Shown: piece after piece, positions 11,627 to 23,104 of the stretch
Layout of the letters: each line of letters starts with the position of its first letter
Position numbering within the stretch: position 1 is the first letter of the stretch
Notes under the pieces: model-generated
Seen by the model: only the letters and a program-made list of their open reading frames with translations
The model's database searches: none
Told to the model about the DNA's origin: nothing
Program-made: the position numbers and the translations under genes
DNA from: Paralichthys olivaceus
Taxonomy: Eukaryota; Chordata; Actinopteri; Pleuronectiformes; Paralichthyidae
Direction: 5' to 3'
Assembly (NCBI RefSeq): GCF_024713975.1
Contig: NC_091098.1
Location: forward strand, 22,265,316-22,329,315
Length of the DNA stretch: 64,000 bases

Positions 11627-14600
11627 ATGGTGACACTGGTGGAACCAGCGCTGCTGCTGCTGCTGTTATGGCAGAATGTTTGGGCTTTGGACGTCCCTCT
11701 GGAAAGTAAGACTGTAACTTCACTTTCTAACGAGAGATGTGTAGATTAACCTTCTTTTCTAGGAAATAAAGCTGATTTGTTTCTCTGCCTGCAGTCAGAC
11801 AACCCCCGACCATTATAAAGCAGTCAATGAAGGAGCATATTGTTGACCCTAAAGACACCATGGTCATCGAGTGTGAAGCCAAAGGAAACCCTCATCCAAT
11901 GTAAGAGCGTACGCAGTTCTTTCTTAAAGCTGACGTCAATATCTGCAAACAGCTTCCCTGTATTCTCTGTCCTGCTTCATACTTTCTGCTCACTCATGAA
12001 GTTTCTCCTGGAGGCGTGATGGGAAGTACTTCAACGTGGCCCGTGACTCTCAGACATCAATGCGCAGGCGCTCAGGGACGCTGGACATCTACGCCTGGAA
12101 CAATCCAGAACAGTATGAGGCAGAGTATCAGTGCATTGCCTCCAATGAGTACGGGTCTGCTTACTCCAACAAGATCAGGCTGCAGCTCTACAGTAAGTTC
12201 AGAACTGGGACTGTTTGAGAATCAGCACTAACAGTGACCTTGGTGTGAGGATGTGACTCAGTCAATATGTCACAATGAATAAAATCTTTTTTAACGAAGC
12301 AGAGATTATTAAATTTTGTCAAAATATCTTCTATATCCTTTAATACATACAAAGAAACCACATGATAATTTCTTATACTTTTACAGCACCTTATTTCAGA
12401 ATCCAGCGCCATTACTCTTTGTAAAGTAAATCTTTAAATGTTAGAGGAAGTCACAATGACAAAGAGATACTCAGAAATACAGGGGTATAAGGCCAGTTAT
12501 AGAGTGTTGTAAGACGAGAACACATTTCAAGTTTGCAGCAGTTCTGGGTCAAAATGTTACTTATTACTTACTGATCCCTATTTTGACTCTTGCTGCTGTA
12601 ATATTGCAAATTAGCCCCTTGTGGGACTAATAAAGGTTTATCTTATTTTTGTGTGTTTGTGCAGGAGCTCCTGTGTGGCCGAGGGAGATTCTGGAGCCTG
12701 TGGTGGTCAGCGCTGGTTTGCCTCTGGTCTTGTCCTGTGACCCTCCACCTGGACCCCCTAAACCTGCAACCTACTGGATGTCCAGCTGTAAGTTTCTCTA
12801 AAGCGTCTGATACCTGAAGATTAACTGGTTTAAAGTATCTGATCCAAACAGACCAGGCAGCATCTCATTGATCTACAAACTATCTTGAATCTCAACACCT
12901 TGTTTCATCTCAGGCTCATACGCGAGACCTTTCAACTGGCCAATCCAGACAGCGTTCCCCACCATGCAGGCTGTGCGGCAGGACCGCAGGGTTTCCATGG
13001 GAGTCAACGGAGATCTATACTTCTCTAACGTCCTGTTTAATGACTCTAACGCTGATTACTGCTGTAACGCCCGTTTCCCCTACAAGAACATCATCCAGCA
13101 GAAGATGCCCGTGGTTGTTAAAGTGCTTACGAGTGAGTATGATGTTTTCCTGATGTTTTATGATCGTGTGTTCTGGATGACTCCTTGAATCTCAGAAAGA
13201 TTTTCATCGCTGGTCCCATTCACCCTTCTCACCTGAACCTTTCTAATTGTGGCCAGTGTGTTCCTCTATTTTCCTGCGTTAACTGTTGTCGGACAGGTTT
13301 TGTGACTGTGTGTGTGTGTGTGTGTGACTGGTGTGTTGTGGTTGGTTCTCTGCCCCTCAGCTCGAACAGTGGCCGAGGCTGCCCCCACCTGGCTGTCTCC
13401 CACCGGCTCGTCCAGCTCCATACTGGTCCTGCAAGGGGAGGAACTTCTCCTGGAGTGTATCGCTGCAGGAGTGTGAGTGTAGACAAGTTTGATGTACTCA
13501 GTGATAGATTCTGCTCTCTTCATCCTGTGTAAAACCTTGTTTGTCATCCTCAAGGCCGACTCCTCACATTACCTGGGTCAAGGACGGTGACAGCCTGACA
13601 GTGACACCTCGCATGAAATTAAAGAACTTCAACAAGATGATTCAAATTCAGAAGGCGTCGTTTGAGGACGTCGGTGAATACACGTGCACTGCCACCAATA
13701 AGGTCGGCTACATTGTGCACACAATAACCGTCAGGGTCAAAGGTGAGATGCACCTTCAACTGAGAGATTCAGTTCTTTATTTTATTACTGCTCATTAACC
13801 TTCAAACTACTTCCATACTTGCATTTGAAAGCGGCTCCATTCTGGTTGGAGAAGCCCAGGGATTTGGTTTTGGCTCCTGAGGAAAATGGACGTTTGGTTT
13901 GTCGCTCTGACGGGGCCCCTCGTCCCTCAGTCTCCTGGTTCATCAACGGGGAACCAATTGAAAGTAAGTTTTTATAAGGTCATCAAAAAGTGTGACAAAA
14001 TGTTTTTAATGATATTTATGCTGCTGTGGTTTTTCTTTGTCTGAGTGTGTGTTTATGTGTTTCCAGATGATACACCACAGCCTAACAGACAAGTGTCTGG
14101 AGACACACTGAGCTTCCGCAGTGTGACCGCTGCAAACACAGCTGTCTACCAGTGCAATGCCTCAAACCAGTATGGATACTTACTGGCAAACGCTTTTGTC
14201 AATGTGCTACGTAAGTCACCGCCGTGTCCTTTGTATGAAGTATAAAGTATAAAGTGATCAATTTTAAAAAGTTGCACTAATTTCTCAATGAATCCATTTG
14301 TCCAACAAACGAAAATAAATATACAATGGTTTTGATTATCAGCTAAAAAGGAACAAGTCAAAAACTATAAATTCATGATAAGATTAGTTAATAATGGATT
14401 GATGATGATGCTGTTGTTATTCAGTTTTGTTTGTTTTGCACCAAAACACAACACACATGATCTCAAATCTTTATTATAAGATCGAGAACTCATCATTTCC
14501 TCCAGATGCAACACCACGAATCCTCGCGCCGAGGAATGAACTCATCAAGGTGATAGAGGGAAGTCGTGCTTTCTTAGATTGCCGCTATTTTGGTTCTCCA

Positions 14601-17600
14601 GTGCCTGACTTACGATGGTAAGAACAAGCTGACATTTACAACTAAAGAGTGAGTACACAGTGTGTATTTATGTACTGTGTGTTTATGGATCTGTTCACAC
14701 AACAGGTCTAAATATGGACAGGGAAATCTGGAGGGAAATCGCTTTAAGACCCACGGTAACGGGACCCTGGAGATCAAGCATGTCCGGATAGAGGACCAGG
14801 GAACTTACCTGTGTGTCATCAGCAACATCGCCGGACGAGATGAAAGTCAAGTCCGAATAGAGGTCAAAGGTCAGCATCACATTGTCCCACACTATAACTC
14901 TTTTGAATTATGAATGAAACTTGACACAAATCCACCTCGGTTCTTCTCAGAGCCCACATTAATTGTTAAGAGACCACAGAGTATGAAAGTGATCCGTGGA
15001 AGCGACGTGCGATTCGAGTGTGGGGTGAAAGCAGACGTCAGCACTCCTGTAGAAACCAGCTGGATGAAAGACAAAAAGCTGCTCCGTCTTGGCTGGAGGT
15101 GAGTCCTTTTTCAAACGTCATAAATATGCTCCATTGTTTTGTTATAAAGATCCATGAAATCAGTGACCACACGGAGAGAAATCTACCGAGTTTTGTGGAA
15201 ATTCGTCCAATAGTTTCTGCATAATACAGATAAAAACAAACCAACTAACTTACTAGAATAAAGAAATCCCCTTAAATTCAATCAAGCTGCACCACATGTC
15301 ACACTCTCAAAAATATCAGTCCACTGAGTATGTCAGATTTTCTTTTTTATCAAGACCCAGGATTTATTCTCTTGGAATTTGTTAAAAATGTCAAAAACAT
15401 TCAATCTTGCATAAATTTTCTGTGTCACGTGTACCATCCTTCCAGGTTTTGTGGAAATTTGCATTTTGGTTTTTGTATAATCCTGTTGACAAACCAACCA
15501 ACACACAAACTGGAATTGCGTCCAATAGAGGGCATACTTCTGCCTCATCCAATTCAATCAAGCTGCACCAAACTTCACACACTAGAGAATATCACTCCCC
15601 TAAAAATTATTCCCTTGGAAATCTGTAAAAAAAAAATAAAAAAAACATCCTGATCCATTCTTCCACCAAGTTTCATGGAAAGTTGCTTTTGTCATAGTCA
15701 AGTAATAAATCACATATAAACATGTTTTCACCAGATCTCCCATGTTACTCACTGAAACTCTGTCTCTCAGAATCTCCCTGGACGAATCAAATCTGGTCAT
15801 CACTAATGTAAACCGAGGCGATGAGGGTGATTACACCTGCATCATCAAGAGTGAGCTGGACCAGAAATCTGCCTCAGCACGTCTGATGGTGATGGGTATG
15901 ACACGTGTGAAACAGGAGATATTTTCCCATGCAGTGTGTTAGGTTTTTTAATTCTTCATGCTTTTACATGTGTAGACCGTCCTGATCCGCCCACTAACCT
16001 GGAGTTGTCGGATCCATATGAGCGCAGCGTCAGACTCAGCTGGGTTCCTGGGGACAGTAACCACAACCCCATCACAGGTAGGGGCTGCAAAACTAAATAT
16101 ACTCACAGGAATAAAAGCATTGTCGTTTTAAGAGAACGTGTGTGTTGCTCTTTTACAGAGTACTTAGTGCAGTATGACGATGATGACTGGTTACCAGGGA
16201 AGTGGAGAAACCTGTCTACATACCCAGGAAACCTCAACTCTGTCATTCTGCAACTGGCACCTTTCACCTACTACGAGTTCAGGGTCATCGCTATTAATGA
16301 AATTGGACTGAGTCGCCCTAGTCGTCCGTCTACGCGCTTCCAGAGCAGCGGTGCACGTGGGTTTGATGCTCCTGATGCACTTTTGTTGTCAGAGATAATT
16401 GACTGTAAGCTAGGAAACAGAGATATGAGTATATATTTATATATTTTGGGAAACATGAAGATTTTTTGTCCCACTAAAGATTGACAAAATTCAGATTTTT
16501 TGGGTGTTGAATATGAAGCTAGCATACAAACACTGGAAAACAGCCAGACTGCACCTCCATCACCTCTTAAGATGGCTAACTCAAACATCTTGATTCTGTT
16601 ACTCTATCTGTCTCAATATAATAATTATATATATATATATATTACAAAAAAAATTGTTAATTTTATTATTAGTATTAGCTATCTTTAATTCACTGCTCAA
16701 ATCATTTTATAGGAACGCATTTTTAACATGAGATTTGTAACTCTGGTACTACTTTGCTGTTTTAACTCCTTTATTCCTCTAATCTTACTTTTATTGCAAC
16801 TACATTTTATGTAGTTTTTTAAATATGACAGCTTCTGACTCTGCTGCCTATGAGAGTAGTAATGACATCTGGTCTACTGAGCGGGCCACATGGCTTTCAT
16901 AGCACTGCCATACAAGCCAGTAGCCAGTCAGACCAAGTGCTATACAAATAGAGTTATTATTATTAATAATTATAATTTTGTTATGATTATATTAATATGT
17001 GTCAAGCCATTTTCAGAAATCACCGCCAGAGGATGTTTGAAAAATGAAACAAGCCCATATTTCAGATTAAGGTCATCGTGATTTAATGGAGCCAATTGTA
17101 GTTAATGACATAATGGACAATCATTAGGTTGTTTTGGTGCCGACAATTATGACCTCACACAGCGTCCAATGTGTGTATGCACTCACCTGCAAAATCCAGA
17201 GTTTTTTTCAAATCGTGTGCAAATCACCTTGTATGGTGTATGAGCAGATTAAAGAATCAATGTTGTAGAAACATGAGCTTTACAGGTGTTGGTAGGTGGA
17301 TTTGTTTCCATTTGTGTTGGTAGGTGGATTTTGTTTTATGTTAAGCTAAGGCTCCTTATGAGTCGTTTATTTATCATACAGACGTGAGAGTGGTATTGAT
17401 CCTATTAGGCGTTTTTCCCCAAATAACAAACTATTAGTTTTTTTTGTTCTGTACAGCCCCAGATGTCATCCCGAAGAATCTGAAGGGTGTGGGTACATGG
17501 AGGAACAACATGGAGATCAGCTGGGAGGTAAGAGGAACTGAACCCATGAAAGACCTTCATATGTGTCTTGACTAATCTTTTTCTGTTGAATATTTTTAAT

Positions 17601-20600
17601 TGGTGGCATGGTGGTGAAGTGTTGAGCATATTTTACATGTTCTCCCCCGCGTCTGTGTGGTGCTCCGGCCTCCTCCCACAGTCTGAACACATGCACACTG
17701 GGGTTACATCAAATGGAGACTCTGAATTGACCATGGGTGTGAATGTGTGGGTGATTGGCTCCATTGGATGGATGGATATTTTGATTTCTGCTGTAATAAA
17801 AACCCGTGAACCACTCTTTCAGCCTCTGAGCTACAGAGAGTGGAACGGGCCTCACCTCAAGTACCTGGTGTGGTGGAGAAGGAGAGATTCTAGAGAGGAG
17901 TGGAAGAATGCCACCACCAAATGGCTGAAATACTACATCTATGATGCAGATACCTTCACTCCCTATGAGCTCAAGGTCCAGGCCGTCAATGACTTTGGGC
18001 TGGGCCCCGAGTCTCCTGTCATCATTGGTTATTCTGGGGAAGACCGTAAGTGTCTACATGCACTGAATTATAATAGACACAAATTAACAAATCTTCAGTA
18101 GGTGTTCTCAATCGCTCATGACAACTTGATTCAATTAAGGTAGAATACAAAAAGACTAGTGATCTTTCCTATCTTATCCTATCATCTTATCTGTTGTTAT
18201 ATGCGGCTGTGAGAAAAACTCATCCAATCATTTTATCTGTCTCGGACACAATTATTGGATCAGGATGTTTATTTGTCTGTTTTCCTGAAGGTCCCATGAC
18301 TGCACCCCTGAACCTGAGAGTGTCCGACATCGAGAGCACTCAGGTGACTGTGCACTGGGACATGGTGATGAGGAACGTTATTATGGGAGAGCTGAAGGAA
18401 TACAAGGTGTGTGACTTCAATATGGGATTAATAGGCAATAGTAGAAAGTGCAATACTGTGCTTCCTTGGACGATTGCTGATACATAAACTGTTCGATACA
18501 CTACAGAGTTCAATCATGTAGAGTTTAACAAGGCTTAGACTGTATATAAAGTATAAATGACTCTTCTCCACTTTCTCCCTTTGTACAAAAATAAATATAA
18601 ATAATAAGAAATATATATTTTGGTCAATATCCCATCCACTAACACGGAGGAAGTGTGGTTTATGACCTTTACTCCAGCCAACCTCCAAATCCACACGTTT
18701 TGTCATCCATCTTGTCCAGACATGGTTTTCTGTCATATTGTCACTTATGTTTGTTTAAGTGTTCATGTTTCTGAACATTTTGGTTTAAAGTCATGTGATT
18801 CTATAAAAACAGGATGTTAAGTCATGATCGACAGAGATCGCGATTGGTCGAGGACATTTATCTGTGGGACCTCAAACATCTACAAACGGTCTATGATTAC
18901 AACGTTACGTTTTTGGTTTTAGTATGAATATGCTATAATTGTGTTTCTGACTTCATGTTATTACTGCCAGTGTGCAGGAATTCAAACTTTTCTAGAACAA
19001 ATGTGAAGAGGAACGATCCAGTCCTTGATGAATACTGAGTGTGATGATTGTGACCTCTCAGGTTTACTACTGGAGGGACAGCAGCCAGCTGAGGTGGCTG
19101 CGAGTGAACAGGGCGATGAAGTCTAAAGCGTTTCCAGACAATGATCCAGAGCCTTCGGGGGTCGTCACTGGACTCTTCCCCTACAGCAACTACAAGATGT
19201 TCATAGTGGTGGCAAACAATCGCTTTGAAGGGCCACCCAGTAATAATATACACTTCTCAACACCAGAAGGAGGTAAGAAAAGTTTGTGATATAGTCAAGT
19301 GCTACCATAACAACATGAAACATGAAACATACGTTTCTTTACACCCTCGATCAAGGAAACATACCCCTGAATGAAGGTGAATAATGTTTATTTCCACATC
19401 TCACGTTAATCATCTCCTGCTGTGTTTTTGTCTGTAGTACCATCTGCTCCCAGTTCCTTCAGGATCCAACAGCGACATCTGGACAGTATTTATGTCGACT
19501 GGGACCTGCCAGCAGAACCCAACGGTGTCATCACTGGGTATTCCCTCAAGTACCAGACAGGTACACCAACCCAACACCTGGAACACACTCAAATACCTCC
19601 AGGGATTTTACCGTCCTCGTAGACTTTAATGAAGAGTTCTGCAGTCTTCCTCACACAGCACAGAAAAGGAAATAGTTTATTCTATTAAAGCTGGCAAAGT
19701 TTTTCTCATGAAACCTAAGTCTGTATTACACATAATAGCACAGTTAAATATGCACTCAGAGACCAAAGTACCATTGAAGTGTGTTCTCCAGAGGGTAATG
19801 AACGCTTGTGTATGCACTGCACTGAGCAGGTGAGGTACTTAATGGCTCAGTTGTGTTCACTCGAGCAGCATCAAGTGTTCTCCCAGCTCACAGTAGCAAA
19901 CTTCTATTCTTGCACCAGTGAATGCCACCAGGGGAGAGGAGCTGCGAGTTGAGGAGTTCCCTCCAAACGTAACAAGCTTCTCAGTCCGCCGATACGACCG
20001 CTACACTCGATACAGGTTCTCTGTGGCGGCAAGAACTCAGCTCGGAATAGGGGAATGGCACATGGAGGAGTCACCCCACTACACCACTGAAAGTAATTTA
20101 CTCCACGAGTCATTTTCTACCAAGTGAACGAAACGATGTTGATTTTGCTGACGGGTATATTGATATGTTTACTTGTGTGTCTCAGCGTATGCTCAGGACC
20201 AGGTGGACATCACCACTCAGGGCTGGTTCATCGGGACAATGTGCGCTGTGGCTCTCATCGTGCTCATACTTCTCATAGTCTGCTTCATCAAGAGGAGCCG
20301 AGGGGGGAAATATCCAGGTACGTTGGTGGTTCGTGGCTGGAAGTGCAAAAGATAAGTTGTTTAATCAACTAGTCGATTGAGCTCACAAAACTCTCGGGAA
20401 CATGTTATCTGAAGATCGCCTCGAGATAATCCTTTCAAATATGACCCAAACTTTCACTTTGACTCACGTATTAGCTGATAAGATTTGAAAGCTCAAAGGT
20501 CACAGTGGCCTCACAAAACATGTTTCTGGCTTATTGAATATAATATTTCATAAAGGAAGTTAATGATTATTTAGATTTTGGCCAATTGTCTCGTGGACTT

Positions 20601-21995
20601 TAAGATTAAATGATTCGAGTTCAGTGACCCCAAATGAGTCTGGGAAAAAATTATGTAGAGTGAAATGACACTGGTTGGCAGAGGCTTAAAACCTCAGGGT
20701 GGTAGGGTTAGGGTTAGTTTTAGATTATTATTCCAGTTTCTCAAGAATGAAAATATTCTGCATTTCCAAAAATGAACATAATCACCAATATCACCATTTC
20801 AGTACGAGAAAAGAAGGACATTTCACTGGAGCCGGTGGATGACAAAGACCAAGAGGGATCATTTGATTATCGGTAAGAAGTACAGGAAGGGGCTGGTGGA
20901 AAATAAACGAAAGAAGGAACCAATTATACACATGTTATCTGAAATCGTAATTTTGTTTTCAAGTTATCAGTTCCTAATATCAGTTTTAAAAATGTGGCAA
21001 ATGATGTTCTTGTGAACAAATACACATTTGAATGTTTGCATCAATTACCTGGTGAATTAAAGCTGTTCTGTGGAGTTATCAGATACAATAAAAATACATT
21101 TATATGTTTATATGTGGTGTTACGTACCGAAACACTTCAAAATTGTTCCATAAAGCTACTACTGGTCAAAACCTCCACAGGATACCTTTAATGGTGATGA
21201 AGTTTCAGCTGCATGGGTAAAAACCCATTAACAGTATTTATGGCCTTATTTATGATAACTCTTTGATCATACTTACATGAATTTCTGTTTTTTTTTCTGT
21301 GTGTGTTTGTGTATTTACCTTTTCTACCTAAACCCCTCAACTCCTCAAAACACGTCCACACTGTTCTTTTCGCACTGAACCACTCAAGGTCTCTTGAAAG
21401 GTATGAAAAGACTAAATCTTGACACGACTGACGGCTCAACTGTACAGATGCTAAATAGATGATGCAGCCTTTGTAAATAGCAGATTAAATATTAAATATT
21501 ACTTATGCTTTCATCATATTGTGAATTTATGATGAATGAAGTGTGATCCATCGTCTCTTACAACGATCTTTTGTATTTTAGGATTGCTCGTGTCTCCACT
21601 CTGCCCTACCCTCGGAGGTAGGTACATGTTTATTGTGAAGCAGTGCCAAGTAAAACTGAATGATAAGGAGGAAATAAAAGATCATAAGCATCTTTTCTGT
21701 CTTCCTGCACAGTCAAAATGCACCTCTGACAACAAGCTTTTATATTTTTGCATTATTTTGTAGGGAGGAAGAAAGAGGGCTTCAGAGAGGCCAGCTGTCT
21801 ATAGAGACAATGATGAAGCCATCAGAAAGTGACGACAGTCTGGTGGACTATGGAGAAGGAGGAGAGATACCATTCAATGAGGACGGCTCCTTCATCGGCC
21901 AGTACACAGGAACCAGGAGAGACGTACGGGAGCTGGACTTCGGTGGAGGCATTGAGCTTCACTCCCCGATGAACACCATCTACTCCCTGGCATGA
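11627..21995 (+). CDS. nfasc: Neurofascin-like L1-family cell-adhesion receptor, about 26 coding exons
   Basis: Single-pass neuronal adhesion protein of about 1,180 aa. In the known family it anchors to ankyrin/spectrin at axon initial segments and nodes. A signal peptide ([15 protein letters not shown]) precedes six Ig domains (exons 2-13), four fibronectin III domains (exons 14-21) and a transmembrane helix plus stop-transfer KRSRGGKYP (20186-20317). The tail has [11 protein letters not shown] and the FIGQY ankyrin motif and ends IYSLA. Exons: 11627-11705, 11795-11900, 12002-12192, 12665-12787, 12914(or 12953)-13132, 13361-13472, 13555-13742, 13832-13963, 14067-14210, 14506-14617, 14706-14869, 14951-15098, 15771-15895, 15976-16077, 16159-16356, 17457-17527, 17823-18045, 18291-18406, 19062-19272, 19438-19560, 19919-20092, 20186-20317, 20803-20872, 21389-21400, 21582-21617, 21764-21995. 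All phases fit. The MRRRSGTL motif, VREKKD tail and IYSLA end favour neurofascin over NrCAM. No mucin-like or fifth FnIII exon was found. Confidence 0.9.
15161..15700. repeat. Two copies of an interspersed fish repeat in nfasc intron 12
   Basis: Repeated phrases ('tcaatcaagctgcacca', 'ccttccaccaagtttcatgg', 'gtttttgtataatcctgttgacaaacca') occur twice in the intron. This resembles a widespread non-coding teleost repeat with AAACAAAC-rich ends. Fragments of the same family occur elsewhere in the window. Confidence 0.6.
17590..17770 (+). mobile_element. SINE-like element in nfasc intron 16
   Basis: The order 'ggtggcatggtgg ... catgttctccccc ... ggtgctccggcctcctcc ... gactctgaattg ... gtgtgaatgtg' matches a very common fish interspersed element that I recognise by pattern. 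It sits just before the exon at 17823. Internal deletions suggest it is old. Confidence 0.65.
18500..18890. repeat. Interspersed fish repeat in nfasc intron 18
   Basis: 'ccactaacacggaggaagtg...ggtttatgacctttactccagccaacc' followed by 'gtcatgtgattc...' is the same family as the block in pnpla8 intron 3. Most of this 655-bp intron is made of it. Confidence 0.55.
21389..21400 (+). other. 12-nt RSLE microexon of the adhesion gene
   Basis: GTCTCTTGAAAG is flanked by AAG| (acceptor) and |GTATG (donor). Joined to TATCG at 20872 it reads Y-R-S-L-E-R. This is the known neuron-specific RSLE insert of L1-family tails, which creates a tyrosine-based YRSL sorting and endocytosis signal. Skipping or including it keeps the frame. 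Confidence 0.9.
21582..21617 (+). other. Possible 36-nt cassette exon in the cytoplasmic tail
   Basis: Acceptor TATTTTAG|, donor |GTAGGT, and a length of 36 nt with the same phase (2-2) as its neighbours. It would insert [12 protein letters not shown] before EEERGLQ. Neurofascin and NrCAM tails that I recall lack this segment, so it could be a fish-specific alternative exon or a chance pair of splice sites. Confidence 0.45.
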
Positions 21996-22815
21996 AAAAA
22001 CATCCTCCTTTCTACATTCATCCCGACTGTTTGTCCTGCAACTTCTCCATGAAACACCGTGAACTAAGAACCCGGAGGAACTGCTGGTGCTCGTGGTTTG
22101 TCTGCAGATGTGAACAGCGTGAGACCAGAGCTGTTCCACCCTCTCTCATGTATCAGAAGAAGAAAACAGTGGAAAGTTGAGACAATGATTCTTGAGAGAT
22201 GCTTAATCATCTGGTGAAAAGGAAGCTTTACTTTTTCTTTTGTAAATAAGAAGATCCTGTTTCTGCACATGGTGAATTATGGAGCGACACTGGCTGCACA
22301 TGGAAAGAGACAGAAGTGGATCAGTTTATCATGTTGATAAAAGCAGTTGCAAGGACCCACTTAACTACTGTTACAGCAGCTTTCCTGAGTCTGCCACTTA
22401 TTCAAATAATTAGTACTAAGGAGATTTGTGTTACTTTTATTTTGAAGCTGATTGTCTCCTTTCCCAGATAGCATACAGAAATGGGCCACTTCAGGCAATG
22501 GTGCGGCACTTCTGGCTTTTCTGTTGCCCCAACAAAATGGATGTGAGCCTTTTCTGGGAAACATGCAATGCTCAAGGCAAGGTGTGATCTGGAGGTGAAC
22601 CTAAAGTGGCACATGTGATAAAACTAATTTGGGCCACCTGTAGTATTGCTTTGACTTATCTGTGTCCCAGATCTGGCAAACAGGAGCACACCGCCCGAGT
22701 GCCTGACGTTGCTCGTATTTCACTCACAGAATATAAATCCTTCTGTAACAGCTTTTGTTGATTTGACTCCTAACATAGTTAAGCCCTAATGTAAATAAAG
22801 AAATATTTATTTCTA
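21996..22815 (+). other. nfasc 3' untranslated region
   Basis: Runs from the TGA at 21993-21995 to AATAAA at 22794-22799. No other gene is visible in it. Confidence 0.65.
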
Positions 22816-23104
22816 CCATATTCTTCATGACTCTGAATGTCGATTTATTTCTTCTGTTTCTTTACTTGAAGGGGGTAACCACAAGCAGTAAGGTTGATAC
22901 GTTTTTCTTTGGGAGGTTAAAGGCCAAACTATCTGTTATTTGACTGCCCTGGAGGACGCAGGAGGTTTGTGTACTAAACCTTTCTTTTGTGACACAATGT
23001 GTTTGTGGTTAATGATTATCATGGCGGGTGTGTTTTTTCACCAGCAAAACAAATTCAGTCAGAGTTCACATTTGACTGTGAGAGGTCGGCCAAGCTCGTT
23101 CACC
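22816..23104 (+). other. 5' flank of the active chitinase gene
   Basis: Only about 290 bp separate the adhesion-gene polyadenylation signal from the chitinase start codon, so the promoter must be short or overlap the upstream UTR. No clear TATA box is seen, and the block shares no obvious similarity with the promoters of the three downstream paralogs. Confidence 0.4.

Noticed and set aside
11627-21995. Calling the adhesion gene nrcam from synteny with pnpla8
   Set aside because: The tail (VREKKD, SFDY, IYSLA) and MRRRSGTL in the first Ig domain match neurofascin better. NrCAM ends in a different motif (NSFV). Synteny alone was judged weaker, so this stays open in the findings.
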